Source of the DNA: an uncultured Sphaerochaeta sp.
GTDB lineage: Bacteria > Spirochaetota > Spirochaetia > Sphaerochaetales > Sphaerochaetaceae
DNA: 64,000 bases
NCBI RefSeq assembly: GCF_963677315.1
Contig: NZ_OY781939.1
Coordinates: 2,294,001 to 2,358,000 of the forward strand
Reading direction: 5' to 3'
This document shows positions 55,168 to 63,563 of the stretch, piece after piece. Below the pieces are notes generated by a model, which did not search any database, was not told the DNA's origin, and saw only the letters and a list, made by a program, of their open reading frames with translations. Within the stretch, counting starts at the first letter, position 1. Every line of letters begins with the position of its first letter. Made by a program: the position numbers and the translations under genes.

Positions 55168-56490
55168 ATGGCAAACTCCTTAGTTGAGATGTATAGAATC
55201 AAGGATCTCCGGAAAAAGATTTTCATTACCCTAAGCCTGCTGATTGTCAGCAGGATCGGGGCAGTGATTCCTATTCCTGGGATTGATCCGGAAGTTCTGA
55301 AACTGTTTTTTCTATCCCAGAGTTCAGATTCAAATATCGGTCTAACCGAGTATCTGAACTTCTTTTCGGGTGGTGCGTTCTCCAACTTTTCTCTGTTTAT
55401 GTTGGGTGTCATGCCGTACATCAGCACACAGATTATTGTGCAGCTGTTGATGTTGGTTATCCCTTCACTGAAGAAGCTGGCCCAGGACCCATCCGGGCAT
55501 AAGAAGATTCAGCAGTACACCAGATATGGTACGATTGTAGTTTGTCTGATTCAGTCGTATGTAGTCACTATCTACGCCAACTCCATTCCCGGCGTGATGA
55601 CAATGAGCACCGTACCGTTCACATTGGTAGCTATGCTTACCGTAACGACCGGTTCTATGCTTTTAATTTGGATCGGTAACAAGATCACCCAGTGGGGTAT
55701 CGGAAACGGTATCAGTCTGTTGATCTTCGCCGGTATTGTAGCAAGATTTCCCGAGGCCGTATCGGTTCTGTTCCAGAGCATCTCCGCGGGTGTTCTGAAC
55801 CCAATCGTCGTCTTGGTGGTCTTCGTAATGTTCTTGGTTGTTGTTGCTCTCGTCGTGTATGAAGAGCAAGGCGTAAGAAAGATTCCCGTGAACTATGCCA
55901 AGCGTGTGGTAGGCCGTAAGATGTACGGTGCACAGAGTACGTACATCCCTATCAAGGTCAACCCATCAGGTGTTATCCCGGTAATTTTTGCAAGTGCTTT
56001 GCTTTCCTTCCCGTTGCAGATTGCAACCACATTGGGACAAGAGGTGAGGTGGCTTGCTGCCTTCGCTAATTGGTTGAATCCACAGGGTGCCCCCTATCTG
56101 ATTATCTACGCCCTGTTGATCATAGGGTTTGCCTTCTTCTATACCCAGGTTTCAATGAACCCGGTGGAGATGGCCAAACAGATTCGTGAGAATGGTGGTT
56201 CAGTTCCCGGCGTACGTTCCGAGAAACTTGAAGAGTACCTTACTAAGGTGCTTAACCGCATTGTTCTCCCTGGCTCCCTGTTCTTGGCTTTCATTGCCTT
56301 GATTCCTACGCTGGTGCAGATGTTCTTCAACTTCCCTGCATCTGTTGCAATGCTTTTCGGTGGAACGTCACTACTGATTCTTGTCGGTGTTGACTTGGAT
56401 ACCATGCGACAGATTGAAGGTGTTATGAAGATGCACCACTACGATGGTTTCAATGTTGACGGCAAGAAGAGGAAGTCGAAACACATTTAG
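55168..56490 (+). CDS. secY: Preprotein translocase channel SecY
   Basis: This 440-residue channel protein of the general secretion pathway sits in the inner membrane with about ten spans. Family landmarks are GIDPEVLKLFF..., FSLFMLGVMPYISTQIIVQLL (second span, plug-proximal), the cytoplasmic loop KINPVNYAKR-like segment near 243-252, and VDLDTMRQIE near the C-terminus. Unlike many bacteria, adk, map and infA do not follow; rpmJ comes next. Confidence 0.97.
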   Translation: MANSLVEMYRIKDLRKKIFITLSLLIVSRIGAVIPIPGIDPEVLKLFFLSQSSDSNIGLTEYLNFFSGGAFSNFSLFMLGVMPYISTQIIVQLLMLVIPSLKKLAQDPSGHKKIQQYTRYGTIVVCLIQSYVVTIYANSIPGVMTMSTVPFTLVAMLTVTTGSMLLIWIGNKITQWGIGNGISLLIFAGIVARFPEAVSVLFQSISAGVLNPIVVLVVFVMFLVVVALVVYEEQGVRKIPVNYAKRVVGRKMYGAQSTYIPIKVNPSGVIPVIFASALLSFPLQIATTLGQEVRWLAAFANWLNPQGAPYLIIYALLIIGFAFFYTQVSMNPVEMAKQIRENGGSVPGVRSEKLEEYLTKVLNRIVLPGSLFLAFIALIPTLVQMFFNFPASVAMLFGGTSLLILVGVDLDTMRQIEGVMKMHHYDGFNVDGKKRKSKHI

Positions 56491-56505
56491 GCTAGGAGCT
56501 AGAAC

Positions 56506-56619
56506 ATGAAAGTAAGAGCAAGTGTCAAACCGATTTGTGACAAGTGCAAAGTAGTCAGACGGAATGGGGTGGTCCGCATTATTTGTGAGAACCCCAAGCA
56601 CAAGCAGAGACAGAGATAA
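56506..56619 (+). CDS. rpmJ: 50S ribosomal protein L36
   Basis: This 37-residue protein begins [15 protein letters not shown] and ends [11 protein letters not shown]. It is the zinc-binding (C+) form: Cys11, Cys14, Cys27 and His32 are all in place. TAGGAGCTAGAAC precedes the ATG. It lies between secY and rpsM, its usual place. Confidence 0.97.
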   Translation: MKVRASVKPICDKCKVVRRNGVVRIICENPKHKQRQR

Positions 56620-56672
56620 ACAGGGTTCGGCGCAAGCCTTCCACTCTATTAGAGAAATTCAGGAGGCCATGA

Positions 56673-57038
56673 ATGGCGAGAATTGCAGGTGTAGATTTGC
56701 CGAACAAGGCAGTAAAAATCGCCTTGACCTATATTTATGGGATTGGTAGGTGTTCGGCGGTTGAGATTTGTGAAAAAACAAAAATTGATCCCGATACAAG
56801 TATTAATACCCTTTCCAGTGATGACCTGGCAGTATTGCGTAAGGTTATCGAGGAAGAGTACAAAGTAGAAGGACGTCTGAGAACAGAGGTCGCTCTGAAC
56901 ATCAAGCGCCTTATGGACATCGGTTGCTATCGTGGCCTTCGTCATCGTAAGGGTCTTCCCGTTAACGGACAGAGGACAAAAACCAATGCCCGTACTCGCA
57001 AGGGTAAGAAGAAGACCGTTGCGTCCAAGAAGAAATAA
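56673..57038 (+). CDS. rpsM: 30S ribosomal protein S13
   Basis: This 121-residue head protein contacts the 50S subunit and tRNA. It starts [18 protein letters not shown]. The [24 protein letters not shown] tail reaches the P site. AGGAGG lies six bases before the ATG. It opens the alpha operon set. Confidence 0.97.
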   Translation: MARIAGVDLPNKAVKIALTYIYGIGRCSAVEICEKTKIDPDTSINTLSSDDLAVLRKVIEEEYKVEGRLRTEVALNIKRLMDIGCYRGLRHRKGLPVNGQRTKTNARTRKGKKKTVASKKK

Positions 57039-57052
57039 GGAGCAGATAGCAC

Positions 57053-57430
57053 ATGGCTACTATTAAACGTAAAGTCAAGAAAACGGTATATGAAGGCAAT
57101 GTCTATATCCAGGCGACCTTTAACAATACCATTGTTACCGTTACCGATCTAAACGGGAATGCGGTATCTTGGGCTAGTGCCGGTGGACTTGGTTTCCGTG
57201 GCGCTAAGAAGTCCACTCCCTATGCAGCACAGACCACTGCCGAAAAGGCTGCCAAGGCTGCTATGGATAGTGGATTGCAGGAAGTGAACGTATTTGTGAA
57301 GGGACCCGGTGTTGGACGTGAGAGCGCCATCAGGACGTTGGGTGTGCTCGGACTTAAGGTCCGTTCCATTCGTGATGTCACCCCTATCCCACACAATGGA
57401 TGCAGACCTCGCAAGAGTAGAAGAGTCTGA
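57053..57430 (+). CDS. rpsK: 30S ribosomal protein S11
   Basis: This 125-residue platform protein lies near the E site. It has the signature [18 protein letters not shown] and ends [18 protein letters not shown], as the family does. It starts 14 bases after rpsM with a GGAG site. Confidence 0.97.
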   Translation: MATIKRKVKKTVYEGNVYIQATFNNTIVTVTDLNGNAVSWASAGGLGFRGAKKSTPYAAQTTAEKAAKAAMDSGLQEVNVFVKGPGVGRESAIRTLGVLGLKVRSIRDVTPIPHNGCRPRKSRRV

Positions 57431-57448
57431 TGAGGAGAGAGCAGATAC

Positions 57449-58090
57449 ATGGCTAGATATACTGGACCTAAGTGCAGATATTGTAGAGCAGAGAGGACCA
57501 AGTTGTTCCTCAAGGGTGATCGATGCCACAGTGGCAAATGCCCGCTTAATGACATCAAGTCCACTGGGCTTCCTGGTAAGGATCCCCGCGCGCGCTCCAA
57601 GAAGCCGACCGACTACGGTCTGCAGTTGCGCGAGAAGCAGAAACTGAAGAGAACTTACTGCATGCTTGAAAAGCAGTTCAAGCTTACCTTCAATGAGGCA
57701 ACAAGACTTCCTGGTAAGACCGGTGAAAACTTGATCATGCTTCTTGAACAGAGACTTGATAATGTGGTGTTTAGGCTCCACTTTGCTTCCAGCCGCAGTC
57801 AGGCTGCACAGCTGGTTAATCACGGACATGTTTACGTGAATGGCAAGCGTGTTTCCATTCCTTCTTACCGCCTTCGCCCAGGTGATGAGGTTTCCGTAGG
57901 CAAGAGTGGTCAGAAGATGTTGATTATTAAAGAAAACCTCAAGGAATACACCAAGAGTGGCGTATGCCAGTGGCTGAACCTAGATGTAGATGCCATGAAA
58001 GGCACTTTCATCGCAGTTCCGAGAAGAAGTGAAGTCACCGAGCTCGAAAAGATTAACGAGCAGCTGGTTGTCGAGTTGTATTCCAGATAA
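57449..58090 (+). CDS. rpsD: 30S ribosomal protein S4
   Basis: This 213-residue assembly-initiating protein helps set decoding accuracy; in E. coli it represses the alpha operon. It is the zinc-binding form, with Cys9, Cys12, Cys26 and Cys31 in the N-terminal domain. The S4 RNA-binding domain, RLDNVVFRLHFASSRSQAAQLV, starts near residue 107. It is slightly longer than E. coli S4 because of its C-terminal half. Confidence 0.97.
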   Translation: MARYTGPKCRYCRAERTKLFLKGDRCHSGKCPLNDIKSTGLPGKDPRARSKKPTDYGLQLREKQKLKRTYCMLEKQFKLTFNEATRLPGKTGENLIMLLEQRLDNVVFRLHFASSRSQAAQLVNHGHVYVNGKRVSIPSYRLRPGDEVSVGKSGQKMLIIKENLKEYTKSGVCQWLNLDVDAMKGTFIAVPRRSEVTELEKINEQLVVELYSR

Positions 58091-58099
58091 GGAGTAACC

Positions 58100-59152
58100 A
58101 TGGCACGCAAAAACCTTCTGAAGGGCTTTAAGAAGCCCAAGGGGATCACCTTCGAACATAGCGCAGTTGAGCCGAACTATGGGAAATTCATCGCTTATCC
58201 GTTTGAGAGAGGCTTTGGTACCACGATCGGTAACACGCTTAGGAGGGTACTCCTCTCATCGATCCAGGGGTATGCCGTCACTGCCGTAAAGTTCACCAGC
58301 TTCAATGAAGATGGTGTTCCCCACTTGATCTCAAGTGAGTATGAGCAGCTTCCCGGTGTTCGCGAAGATATCGCGGATATCATTGCCTCGCTCAAAAAAC
58401 TGCAGATCAAGATGCCCGATGATTCGGAGGGTACAAACCTCCTCATCGAGTGTAAGGGCCCCGGCGTAGTGACCGGTGCAAACTTCGAGCGTGACCAGGT
58501 TGAGATCACCAACAAGGATCTGGTTCTTTTCACGATGATGGATGATGCCAACATCGAGATGGAAGTTCAGATAGACCTTGGTAGGGGCTATGTCCCGTCT
58601 GAAATCAACGAGAAGTATGTGGAAGAGATTGGGACTATCCCCATCGATGCCAGCTTCTCACCGGTTACCCGCGTAAAGTATTCGATTGAACCCACCCGTG
58701 TCGGCTATCGTAGTGATTATGACAAGCTCACACTGGAAATCTACACTGATGGTACGATTATTCCTCAGAATGCGCTTGCAGAGGCTGCTAAGATTGCAAA
58801 GGATTATTTCCAGATCTTTATTAACTTTGATGAAACGTTGATTAACAACAATGACGAAGTTGATGAAGAGGAGGAACGCGTCCGCAAGATTCTCAACACT
58901 TCCGTTGAGGAACTTGAATTGACAGTACGCTCCAGCAACTGTCTGAAGAACGCAAACATCCGAACCATCGGCGATCTCACCAAGAAGACTGAGGAAGAGA
59001 TTGCAAAAACGAGGAACTTCGGTAAGAAGAGCCTCCAGGAAATTAAGGAAAAACTGAAGGAGTGGAATCTCAGCCTTGGGATGACCGACTACAGTGTCCT
59101 GAAAACTGCAATCAAAGTACCAGGGAACAAGGAAGAAGAGAATGAAGCATAA
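58100..59152 (+). CDS. rpoA: RNA polymerase alpha subunit
   Basis: This 350-residue subunit starts polymerase assembly and binds UP elements and activators. The N-terminal dimerisation domain includes [21 protein letters not shown] (about 34-54). An acidic linker lies near 250-260, and the C-terminal domain with [21 protein letters not shown] spans about 275-330. Its stop overlaps the rplQ start by 11 bases. Confidence 0.98.
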   Translation: MARKNLLKGFKKPKGITFEHSAVEPNYGKFIAYPFERGFGTTIGNTLRRVLLSSIQGYAVTAVKFTSFNEDGVPHLISSEYEQLPGVREDIADIIASLKKLQIKMPDDSEGTNLLIECKGPGVVTGANFERDQVEITNKDLVLFTMMDDANIEMEVQIDLGRGYVPSEINEKYVEEIGTIPIDASFSPVTRVKYSIEPTRVGYRSDYDKLTLEIYTDGTIIPQNALAEAAKIAKDYFQIFINFDETLINNNDEVDEEEERVRKILNTSVEELELTVRSSNCLKNANIRTIGDLTKKTEEEIAKTRNFGKKSLQEIKEKLKEWNLSLGMTDYSVLKTAIKVPGNKEEENEA

Positions 59153-59639
59153 GATTGGATTCAATGCGCTTAATAGAAGTTCTGCTCACCGCAAAGCTCT
59201 GAAGCGCAACATGGTGACCAGTCTGTTCAGATATGAGCGGATTGAGACCACCAAGGCAAAGGCTCTGGAAGTACGCAAAATGGCTGAGAAAATGATTACC
59301 CGTGCTAAAGTTGACAATGTGGCCAATCGCCGCCAGATTGCACGGGACATCTATGATGAAGCTATTGTTGCAAAGCTCTTCACAGAGATCGCTCCCTTGT
59401 TTGTCGAGCGGAAGGGCGGTTACACCCGTGTCCTGAAGACCGGCAATCGTCTCGGAGACGCTGCCGAGATGGTAATCCTCGAGCTGGTGGAGAAAACTTC
59501 AAAGCCCGAGAAGAAGGCCGAAAAGAAGACTGAAAAGAAAGCTGAGAAGAAGACTGAGAAGAAATCTGAACAGAAGACTGAAAAGAAGGCCTCAAAACCA
59601 GCCAAGAAGGCTGAGAAGAAGGACAAAGAGGAGAAATAA
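59142..59639 (+). CDS. rplQ: 50S ribosomal protein L17 with lysine-rich C-terminal extension
   Basis: The first 117 or so residues are a normal L17, an exit-region protein, with [23 protein letters not shown] at the start and [26 protein letters not shown] at the end. About 46 further residues follow, built of repeated [15 protein letters not shown] units. Family members of 115-130 residues usually lack this. The tail is strongly basic and likely disordered. The start lies inside the end of rpoA, so translation is coupled. A terminator follows at 59688. Confidence 0.95.
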   Translation: MKHKIGFNALNRSSAHRKALKRNMVTSLFRYERIETTKAKALEVRKMAEKMITRAKVDNVANRRQIARDIYDEAIVAKLFTEIAPLFVERKGGYTRVLKTGNRLGDAAEMVILELVEKTSKPEKKAEKKTEKKAEKKTEKKSEQKTEKKASKPAKKAEKKDKEEK

Positions 59640-59687
59640 GCCTCTATTGGGTCTCTTCACCTGTAGTATATGCCCGTATGGGCAAAG

Positions 59688-59716
59688 CCGCTGTTGTAAT
59701 GACAGCGGTTTTGTTT
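59688..59716 (+). terminator. Terminator of the ribosomal protein/rpoA/rplQ operon
   Basis: CCGCTGT and ACAGCGG form a perfect 7-bp stem followed by TTTTGTTT. A smaller TGCCC/GGGCA hairpin precedes it at 59671-59684. Confidence 0.82.
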
Positions 59717-59793
59717 CGTCTTCTGATTGTGGAATTATCAACAAACTGTTGAACAACTTGTACTGTAAGCCAAGATAACAGATGGGTTTAGCC

Positions 59794-59822
59794 TTGACAA
59801 TTCTGACAGCCGTACGTATTAT
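59794..59822 (+). promoter_or_regulatory. Promoter of the rny operon
   Basis: TTGACA at 59794-59799 and TATTAT at 59817-59822 are 17 bases apart, with a start expected near 59829, about 20 bases before rny. Confidence 0.75.
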
Positions 59823-59848
59823 TGTACCATTATAATAGGGGGTAGTAT

Positions 59849-61381
59849 ATGAACAATATACTTTTGATCCTCCTAAGTTGTTTTATTGGTATCATCTTTG
59901 GTTGGTTAGGCCGTTGGCTGTATGCGAAATTTAAGCTTACCTCCGTTGAACAGAAAGCTATTAGGTTGAATGAGGAAGCTATAAAGGAAGCGGAAGCAAA
60001 AAGCAAAGAGCTTTTGCTTGAGACTCGGGATCAGTTGTTGAAAGAACAACAACAGCAGGAACGAGAGGCTAGAGAGAGACGGATTGAACTGCAACGTTCT
60101 GAGAGAAGACTCACGCAAAAAGAGGAAAATCTCGAGCATAAGCAGGCTGATTTGGATGCTATCAAAAAGCAATTGGGAGATTGGGAAGGAAACCTTTCCA
60201 AGAAAGAACAAGAGATTGCCGAGAAAGAAGGCAGCTTGATTACAGAACTTGAACGTATCGCTGGACTTTCCGCTGATGAAGCTAAGAATATCATCATGGA
60301 AACCATGTACAACGATGCGAGGAGAGATGCCCAGCTCATGATCAACAAGATTGAGCAAGAGGCCCAGCTCTCCGCTGACAAAAAAGCAAGGGATATCGTC
60401 GTTACCTCGATTCAAAGGTTGGCAACAGAGGTCGTCAGTGATGTGACGGTCAGTTCAGTGAATCTTCCCAGTGATGAGATGAAAGGCAGGATAATCGGTC
60501 GTGAAGGCCGTAATATCCGTACCCTGGAAACACTTACTGGTGTGGATGTGATCATTGATGACACGCCAGAGGCTGTAGTTATCTCCTGTTTTGACCCCGT
60601 AAGGAAGGAAATTGCCCGTGTCGCTTTGGAGAGACTTGTCCAGGATGGAAGAATCCACCCTGCTCGTATCGAAGAGGTGGTGAACAAGGTATCGAAGGAA
60701 GTGGGAAGAATCATTGCAGACGAAGGTGAGAAAGTCATCTTCGACCTAGGGGTACATAATGTGAGCCCTGAGATGATCCGAGCGCTTGGTCGACTATACT
60801 TTAGAACCAGCTATGGGCAGAATGTGTTGAATCACTCAAAGGAAGTAGCAATACTTTCCGGCATGATAGCCAGTGAGGTCGGTGCGAATAGTGAGTTGGC
60901 ACTTCGTGCTGGACTCCTGCATGACATCGGAAAAGGCACTGAAACCGAGAGTGACGCTAACCACGCAGAAATGGGTGCGGAAATGGCTAAACGACTTGGG
61001 GAGGATCCCAAGATTGTGAATGCCATCCTCGCTCACCACAACGATACAGAACCGCAGACCCTGGAAGCGGTAATTGTGCAGATAGCCGACGCTATCAGTG
61101 CAGCACGGCCAGGAGCAAGGCGGGAGACGCTCGATAATTACATCAAGCGCCTTGAGTCGCTGGAACACATCGCTGAGAGTTTTGAAGGCGTGGATAAGGC
61201 ATATGCCATCCAAGCCGGTAGAGAGCTCAGGATTCTGGTCAATAATGACCAGGTGAACGACGATGGGGCTAAGGAGATTGCCAAGGGCATCGCCAGCCGT
61301 ATCGAAGCAGAACTGAGGTATCCGGGCAGAATCAAGGTGACCATCATCCGTGAGATGAGGGTTGTCGAATACGCTAGGTAG
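59849..61381 (+). CDS. rny: Ribonuclease Y
   Basis: This membrane-anchored endoribonuclease starts bulk mRNA decay in bacteria that lack RNase E. The 510-residue protein has one N-terminal membrane helix (about 2-24), a long charged coiled coil (about 30-190), a KH domain with the loop GREGRNIRTLE near 220, and an HD domain with the metal-binding HD pair at 358-359 (GLLHDIGKG). An A+G-rich element before the ATG serves as binding site. It heads an operon with ymdB and tlyA; rny-ymdB adjacency is widely conserved. Confidence 0.97.
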   Translation: MNNILLILLSCFIGIIFGWLGRWLYAKFKLTSVEQKAIRLNEEAIKEAEAKSKELLLETRDQLLKEQQQQEREARERRIELQRSERRLTQKEENLEHKQADLDAIKKQLGDWEGNLSKKEQEIAEKEGSLITELERIAGLSADEAKNIIMETMYNDARRDAQLMINKIEQEAQLSADKKARDIVVTSIQRLATEVVSDVTVSSVNLPSDEMKGRIIGREGRNIRTLETLTGVDVIIDDTPEAVVISCFDPVRKEIARVALERLVQDGRIHPARIEEVVNKVSKEVGRIIADEGEKVIFDLGVHNVSPEMIRALGRLYFRTSYGQNVLNHSKEVAILSGMIASEVGANSELALRAGLLHDIGKGTETESDANHAEMGAEMAKRLGEDPKIVNAILAHHNDTEPQTLEAVIVQIADAISAARPGARRETLDNYIKRLESLEHIAESFEGVDKAYAIQAGRELRILVNNDQVNDDGAKEIAKGIASRIEAELRYPGRIKVTIIREMRVVEYAR

Positions 61382-61388
61382 GTTGTTT

Positions 61389-62189
61389 GTGTCTGATGCT
61401 AAAACAATGGTAGTCCTGCTTTTGGGCGATGTCTGTGGACAGCCCGGGAGCAGGGCTCTCTTTCTTGGATTACATACATTGGTCAAGGATTATCGAGCTG
61501 ACATGGTTATCGTGAATGGTGAGAATGCAGCCGGTGGTTTTGGCCTGAATGCCGATTTGATGAACCAATTCTTCTCACTTGGGGTGAACGTGATCACCAG
61601 TGGGAACCATATCTGGCAGCAGGATGACTTACGGCCATTGCTGGATAGCGAGAAACGTTTGCTTCGTCCGGCCAATTATCCCCCTGCAGCACCTGGGCAT
61701 GGCTCTGTCGTTGTTGAGGTCAAGGGGAATAAGGTTGGCGTCCTCAATCTGCAAGGAAGGCAGTCCCTGCCCTCCATTGATTGTCCTTTTCGAGTTGGTT
61801 CTGACCAAGTGGCAAAGTTGCGAAAGCAGACTCCCCTGATCTTTGTAGATTTTCATGCAGAGAACCCTGAAGAGAAAGAAGCCTTGGCACTCTATCTTGA
61901 TGGCAAGGTGAGTGCGGTAGTTGGAACTCATACCCACGTACAGACAGCTGATGAGAAAATTCTTCCCCATAAGACTGCATACATTACAGATTTAGGTCTT
62001 TGTGGCCCGTCGGAGAGTGTCATCGGTTCGAAGCCTGATATTTCGATTGCAAGGCAACTTACCCAAATGCCGCTTCGCAGCGAGATTGCTGATACTGCAC
62101 CGGTCATTCAGGGTGTGTGTGTTACCCTGGACACTGTCAGTGGACAGGCGATCAGTATTGAACGATTTACGAGGTTGTACGATATTTGA
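61389..62189 (+). CDS. YmdB-family metallophosphoesterase
   Basis: This is a dimetal phosphoesterase of about 266 residues. Relatives such as Bacillus YmdB hydrolyse 2',3'-cyclic nucleotides and interact with RNase Y. Metal-site motifs are GDVCGQPGSR near the start, NGENAAGG, SGNHIW and VVGTHTHVQTAD. A GTG at 61389 with AGGTAGG five bases upstream is preferred; an ATG at 61407 is the alternative but lacks a binding site. The stop overlaps the tlyA ATG by one base (TGATG). Confidence 0.88.
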   Translation: MSDAKTMVVLLLGDVCGQPGSRALFLGLHTLVKDYRADMVIVNGENAAGGFGLNADLMNQFFSLGVNVITSGNHIWQQDDLRPLLDSEKRLLRPANYPPAAPGHGSVVVEVKGNKVGVLNLQGRQSLPSIDCPFRVGSDQVAKLRKQTPLIFVDFHAENPEEKEALALYLDGKVSAVVGTHTHVQTADEKILPHKTAYITDLGLCGPSESVIGSKPDISIARQLTQMPLRSEIADTAPVIQGVCVTLDTVSGQAISIERFTRLYDI

Positions 62190-62965
62190 TGAAAGAGAGG
62201 AAGGTAGCCCTGCTGCAGGCCCTCTGCCAGCAGTTCGATGAGTACACTAAAGACCAACTCACTGCATATATTGTCTGCCGTAATGTATTGGTGGATGGGG
62301 TGCTCTCCACTGATCCCAAACAGTTGGTTTCCTCTCATGCAACCTTTTCTTTTACCTTTGATGCCTATGTCTCCCGTGGTGGTTACAAGCTCGAGCATGC
62401 CTTAGATGAGTTCTCCCTGGATGTAAGCGGTTTGGTGATGCTTGATGCGGGCTCTTCCACAGGTGGCTTCACTGATTGCCTGCTCAAACGTGGAGCTGCC
62501 TTGGTGCATAGTGTAGATGTAGGGTACAACCAGCTCGATTGGAAACTCCGCACCAATGAGCAAGTGCAGGTCCATGAGCGGCAGAACATCATGACCTTGG
62601 AGGACTTGGATCCTCCTTGCAATGCTGCTGTATGCGATCTTTCCTTCCGTTCCATCGCTCGAGCCGCAAGCCACATCCTCTCACTCTGCAACAATACCTG
62701 GTTGGTCTCTCTGATCAAACCGCAGTTTGAGGTGCCAAAGGGCTTGGAGGATTTCAACGGAGTTGTTGAGGACCCTGAGGTTCTTTTGGATGTAATGCTC
62801 AGAGTGTTTGATTTGCTTGAAGAGGATGGGGTGGGCATACACGAACTTACAAAAAGTCCACTCAAGGGTCACAAAGGTAATGTTGAATTCCTTGCACTTC
62901 TGAAATCAGAGGTCGGAATGGATAAGAATTCCTTTGCATCGCGCGTAAAGGCTCTATTGTTCTAA
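62189..62965 (+). CDS. tlyA: TlyA family rRNA methyltransferase
   Basis: This 258-residue protein combines an N-terminal S4-like RNA-binding domain (about 1-60) with a FtsJ-type S-adenosylmethionine methyltransferase domain. The SAM-binding motif LDAGSSTGGFTDCLL is near residue 90. TlyA enzymes add 2'-O-methyl groups to 16S and 23S rRNA and influence capreomycin sensitivity; the name hemolysin is historical. It overlaps the upstream gene by one base. Its last 12 bases overlap the convergent GerMN gene. Confidence 0.92.
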   Translation: MKERKVALLQALCQQFDEYTKDQLTAYIVCRNVLVDGVLSTDPKQLVSSHATFSFTFDAYVSRGGYKLEHALDEFSLDVSGLVMLDAGSSTGGFTDCLLKRGAALVHSVDVGYNQLDWKLRTNEQVQVHERQNIMTLEDLDPPCNAAVCDLSFRSIARAASHILSLCNNTWLVSLIKPQFEVPKGLEDFNGVVEDPEVLLDVMLRVFDLLEEDGVGIHELTKSPLKGHKGNVEFLALLKSEVGMDKNSFASRVKALLF

Positions 62966-63487
62966 CGGTTTTCCCTCAACCAATATAACCAGATCCTTGA
63001 CCTGGCTGAATGCTAGAGCAGTGGTTTTCATCTGTTCTGTTGCTTTCACAATATCCAAGCTATCCAAGAAGTCCTTACTTACATCAACAAAGAGAATCTT
63101 GTTTGACAGCGTTACTCCGATAAGGGAGGTCCCTGGATTGATGTAGCTCACCAACCCTGAGCTGAGCACCTCTCTCGTAGGGCCCTTAAGCAGTGCTTCA
63201 TAACTGTCATGGTATTGGCTCCCTCCCAATCGTTTGGTTTGGAGGGAGACAAGTTGCTGCTCTCCACTGGCTGTTATGAATGAGACCTGTACTGTCCTGA
63301 CCTGAGTCGAGGGGAGAGGGCTGTCTTCTCCTATCCGGGCATATTGGAGAACACCACTGGAAACGACTGCTTGGCGAACCCTTGGATAGCCAAGGGCGAA
63401 AACACCAAGGGTGAAAAGAATCCATGCTAATAGTATAAATAGGGGAGAGATAGCGCGTCTTGGTTTGGGAGCTTCATCCATTTGCAT
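62954..63487 (-). CDS. GerMN-domain membrane-anchored protein
   Basis: This 177-residue protein has one N-terminal membrane helix (about residues 15-35). An extracytoplasmic GerMN domain follows, recognised by the pattern LLKGPTREVLSSGLVSYINPGTSL and VSKDFLDSL. The domain is named for spore germination proteins but occurs in many non-sporulating bacteria, often in envelope lipoproteins. The frame opens at 63496, but a promoter places the transcript start at the ATG at 63487, so that start is preferred. Function in this organism is unknown. It is divergent from ptsI. Confidence 0.78.
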   Translation of the reverse strand: MQMDEAPKPRRAISPLFILLAWILFTLGVFALGYPRVRQAVVSSGVLQYARIGEDSPLPSTQVRTVQVSFITASGEQQLVSLQTKRLGGSQYHDSYEALLKGPTREVLSSGLVSYINPGTSLIGVTLSNKILFVDVSKDFLDSLDIVKATEQMKTTALAFSQVKDLVILVEGKPLEQ

Positions 63488-63494
63488 GGGAGTC

Positions 63495-63523
63495 ATTCTA
63501 CCAGAACTGTTGGAGGGTTTCCA
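63495..63523 (-). promoter_or_regulatory. Promoter of the GerMN gene
   Basis: On the minus strand TGGAAA (63523-63518) and extended -10 TGG-TAGAAT (63503-63495) have 17 bases between the hexamers. The predicted start is at about 63487-63488, the A of an ATG, so the mRNA should be leaderless. Confidence 0.5.
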
Positions 63524-63525
63524 GC

Positions 63526-63554
63526 TTTACATCTGACCATAAAGTCCGTATAGT
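63526..63554 (+). promoter_or_regulatory. Promoter of ptsI
   Basis: TTTACA at 63526-63531 and TATAGT at 63549-63554 are 17 bases apart. The expected start near 63561 leaves at most three bases before the ptsI ATG. Confidence 0.6.
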
Positions 63555-63563
63555 ACATTACAT

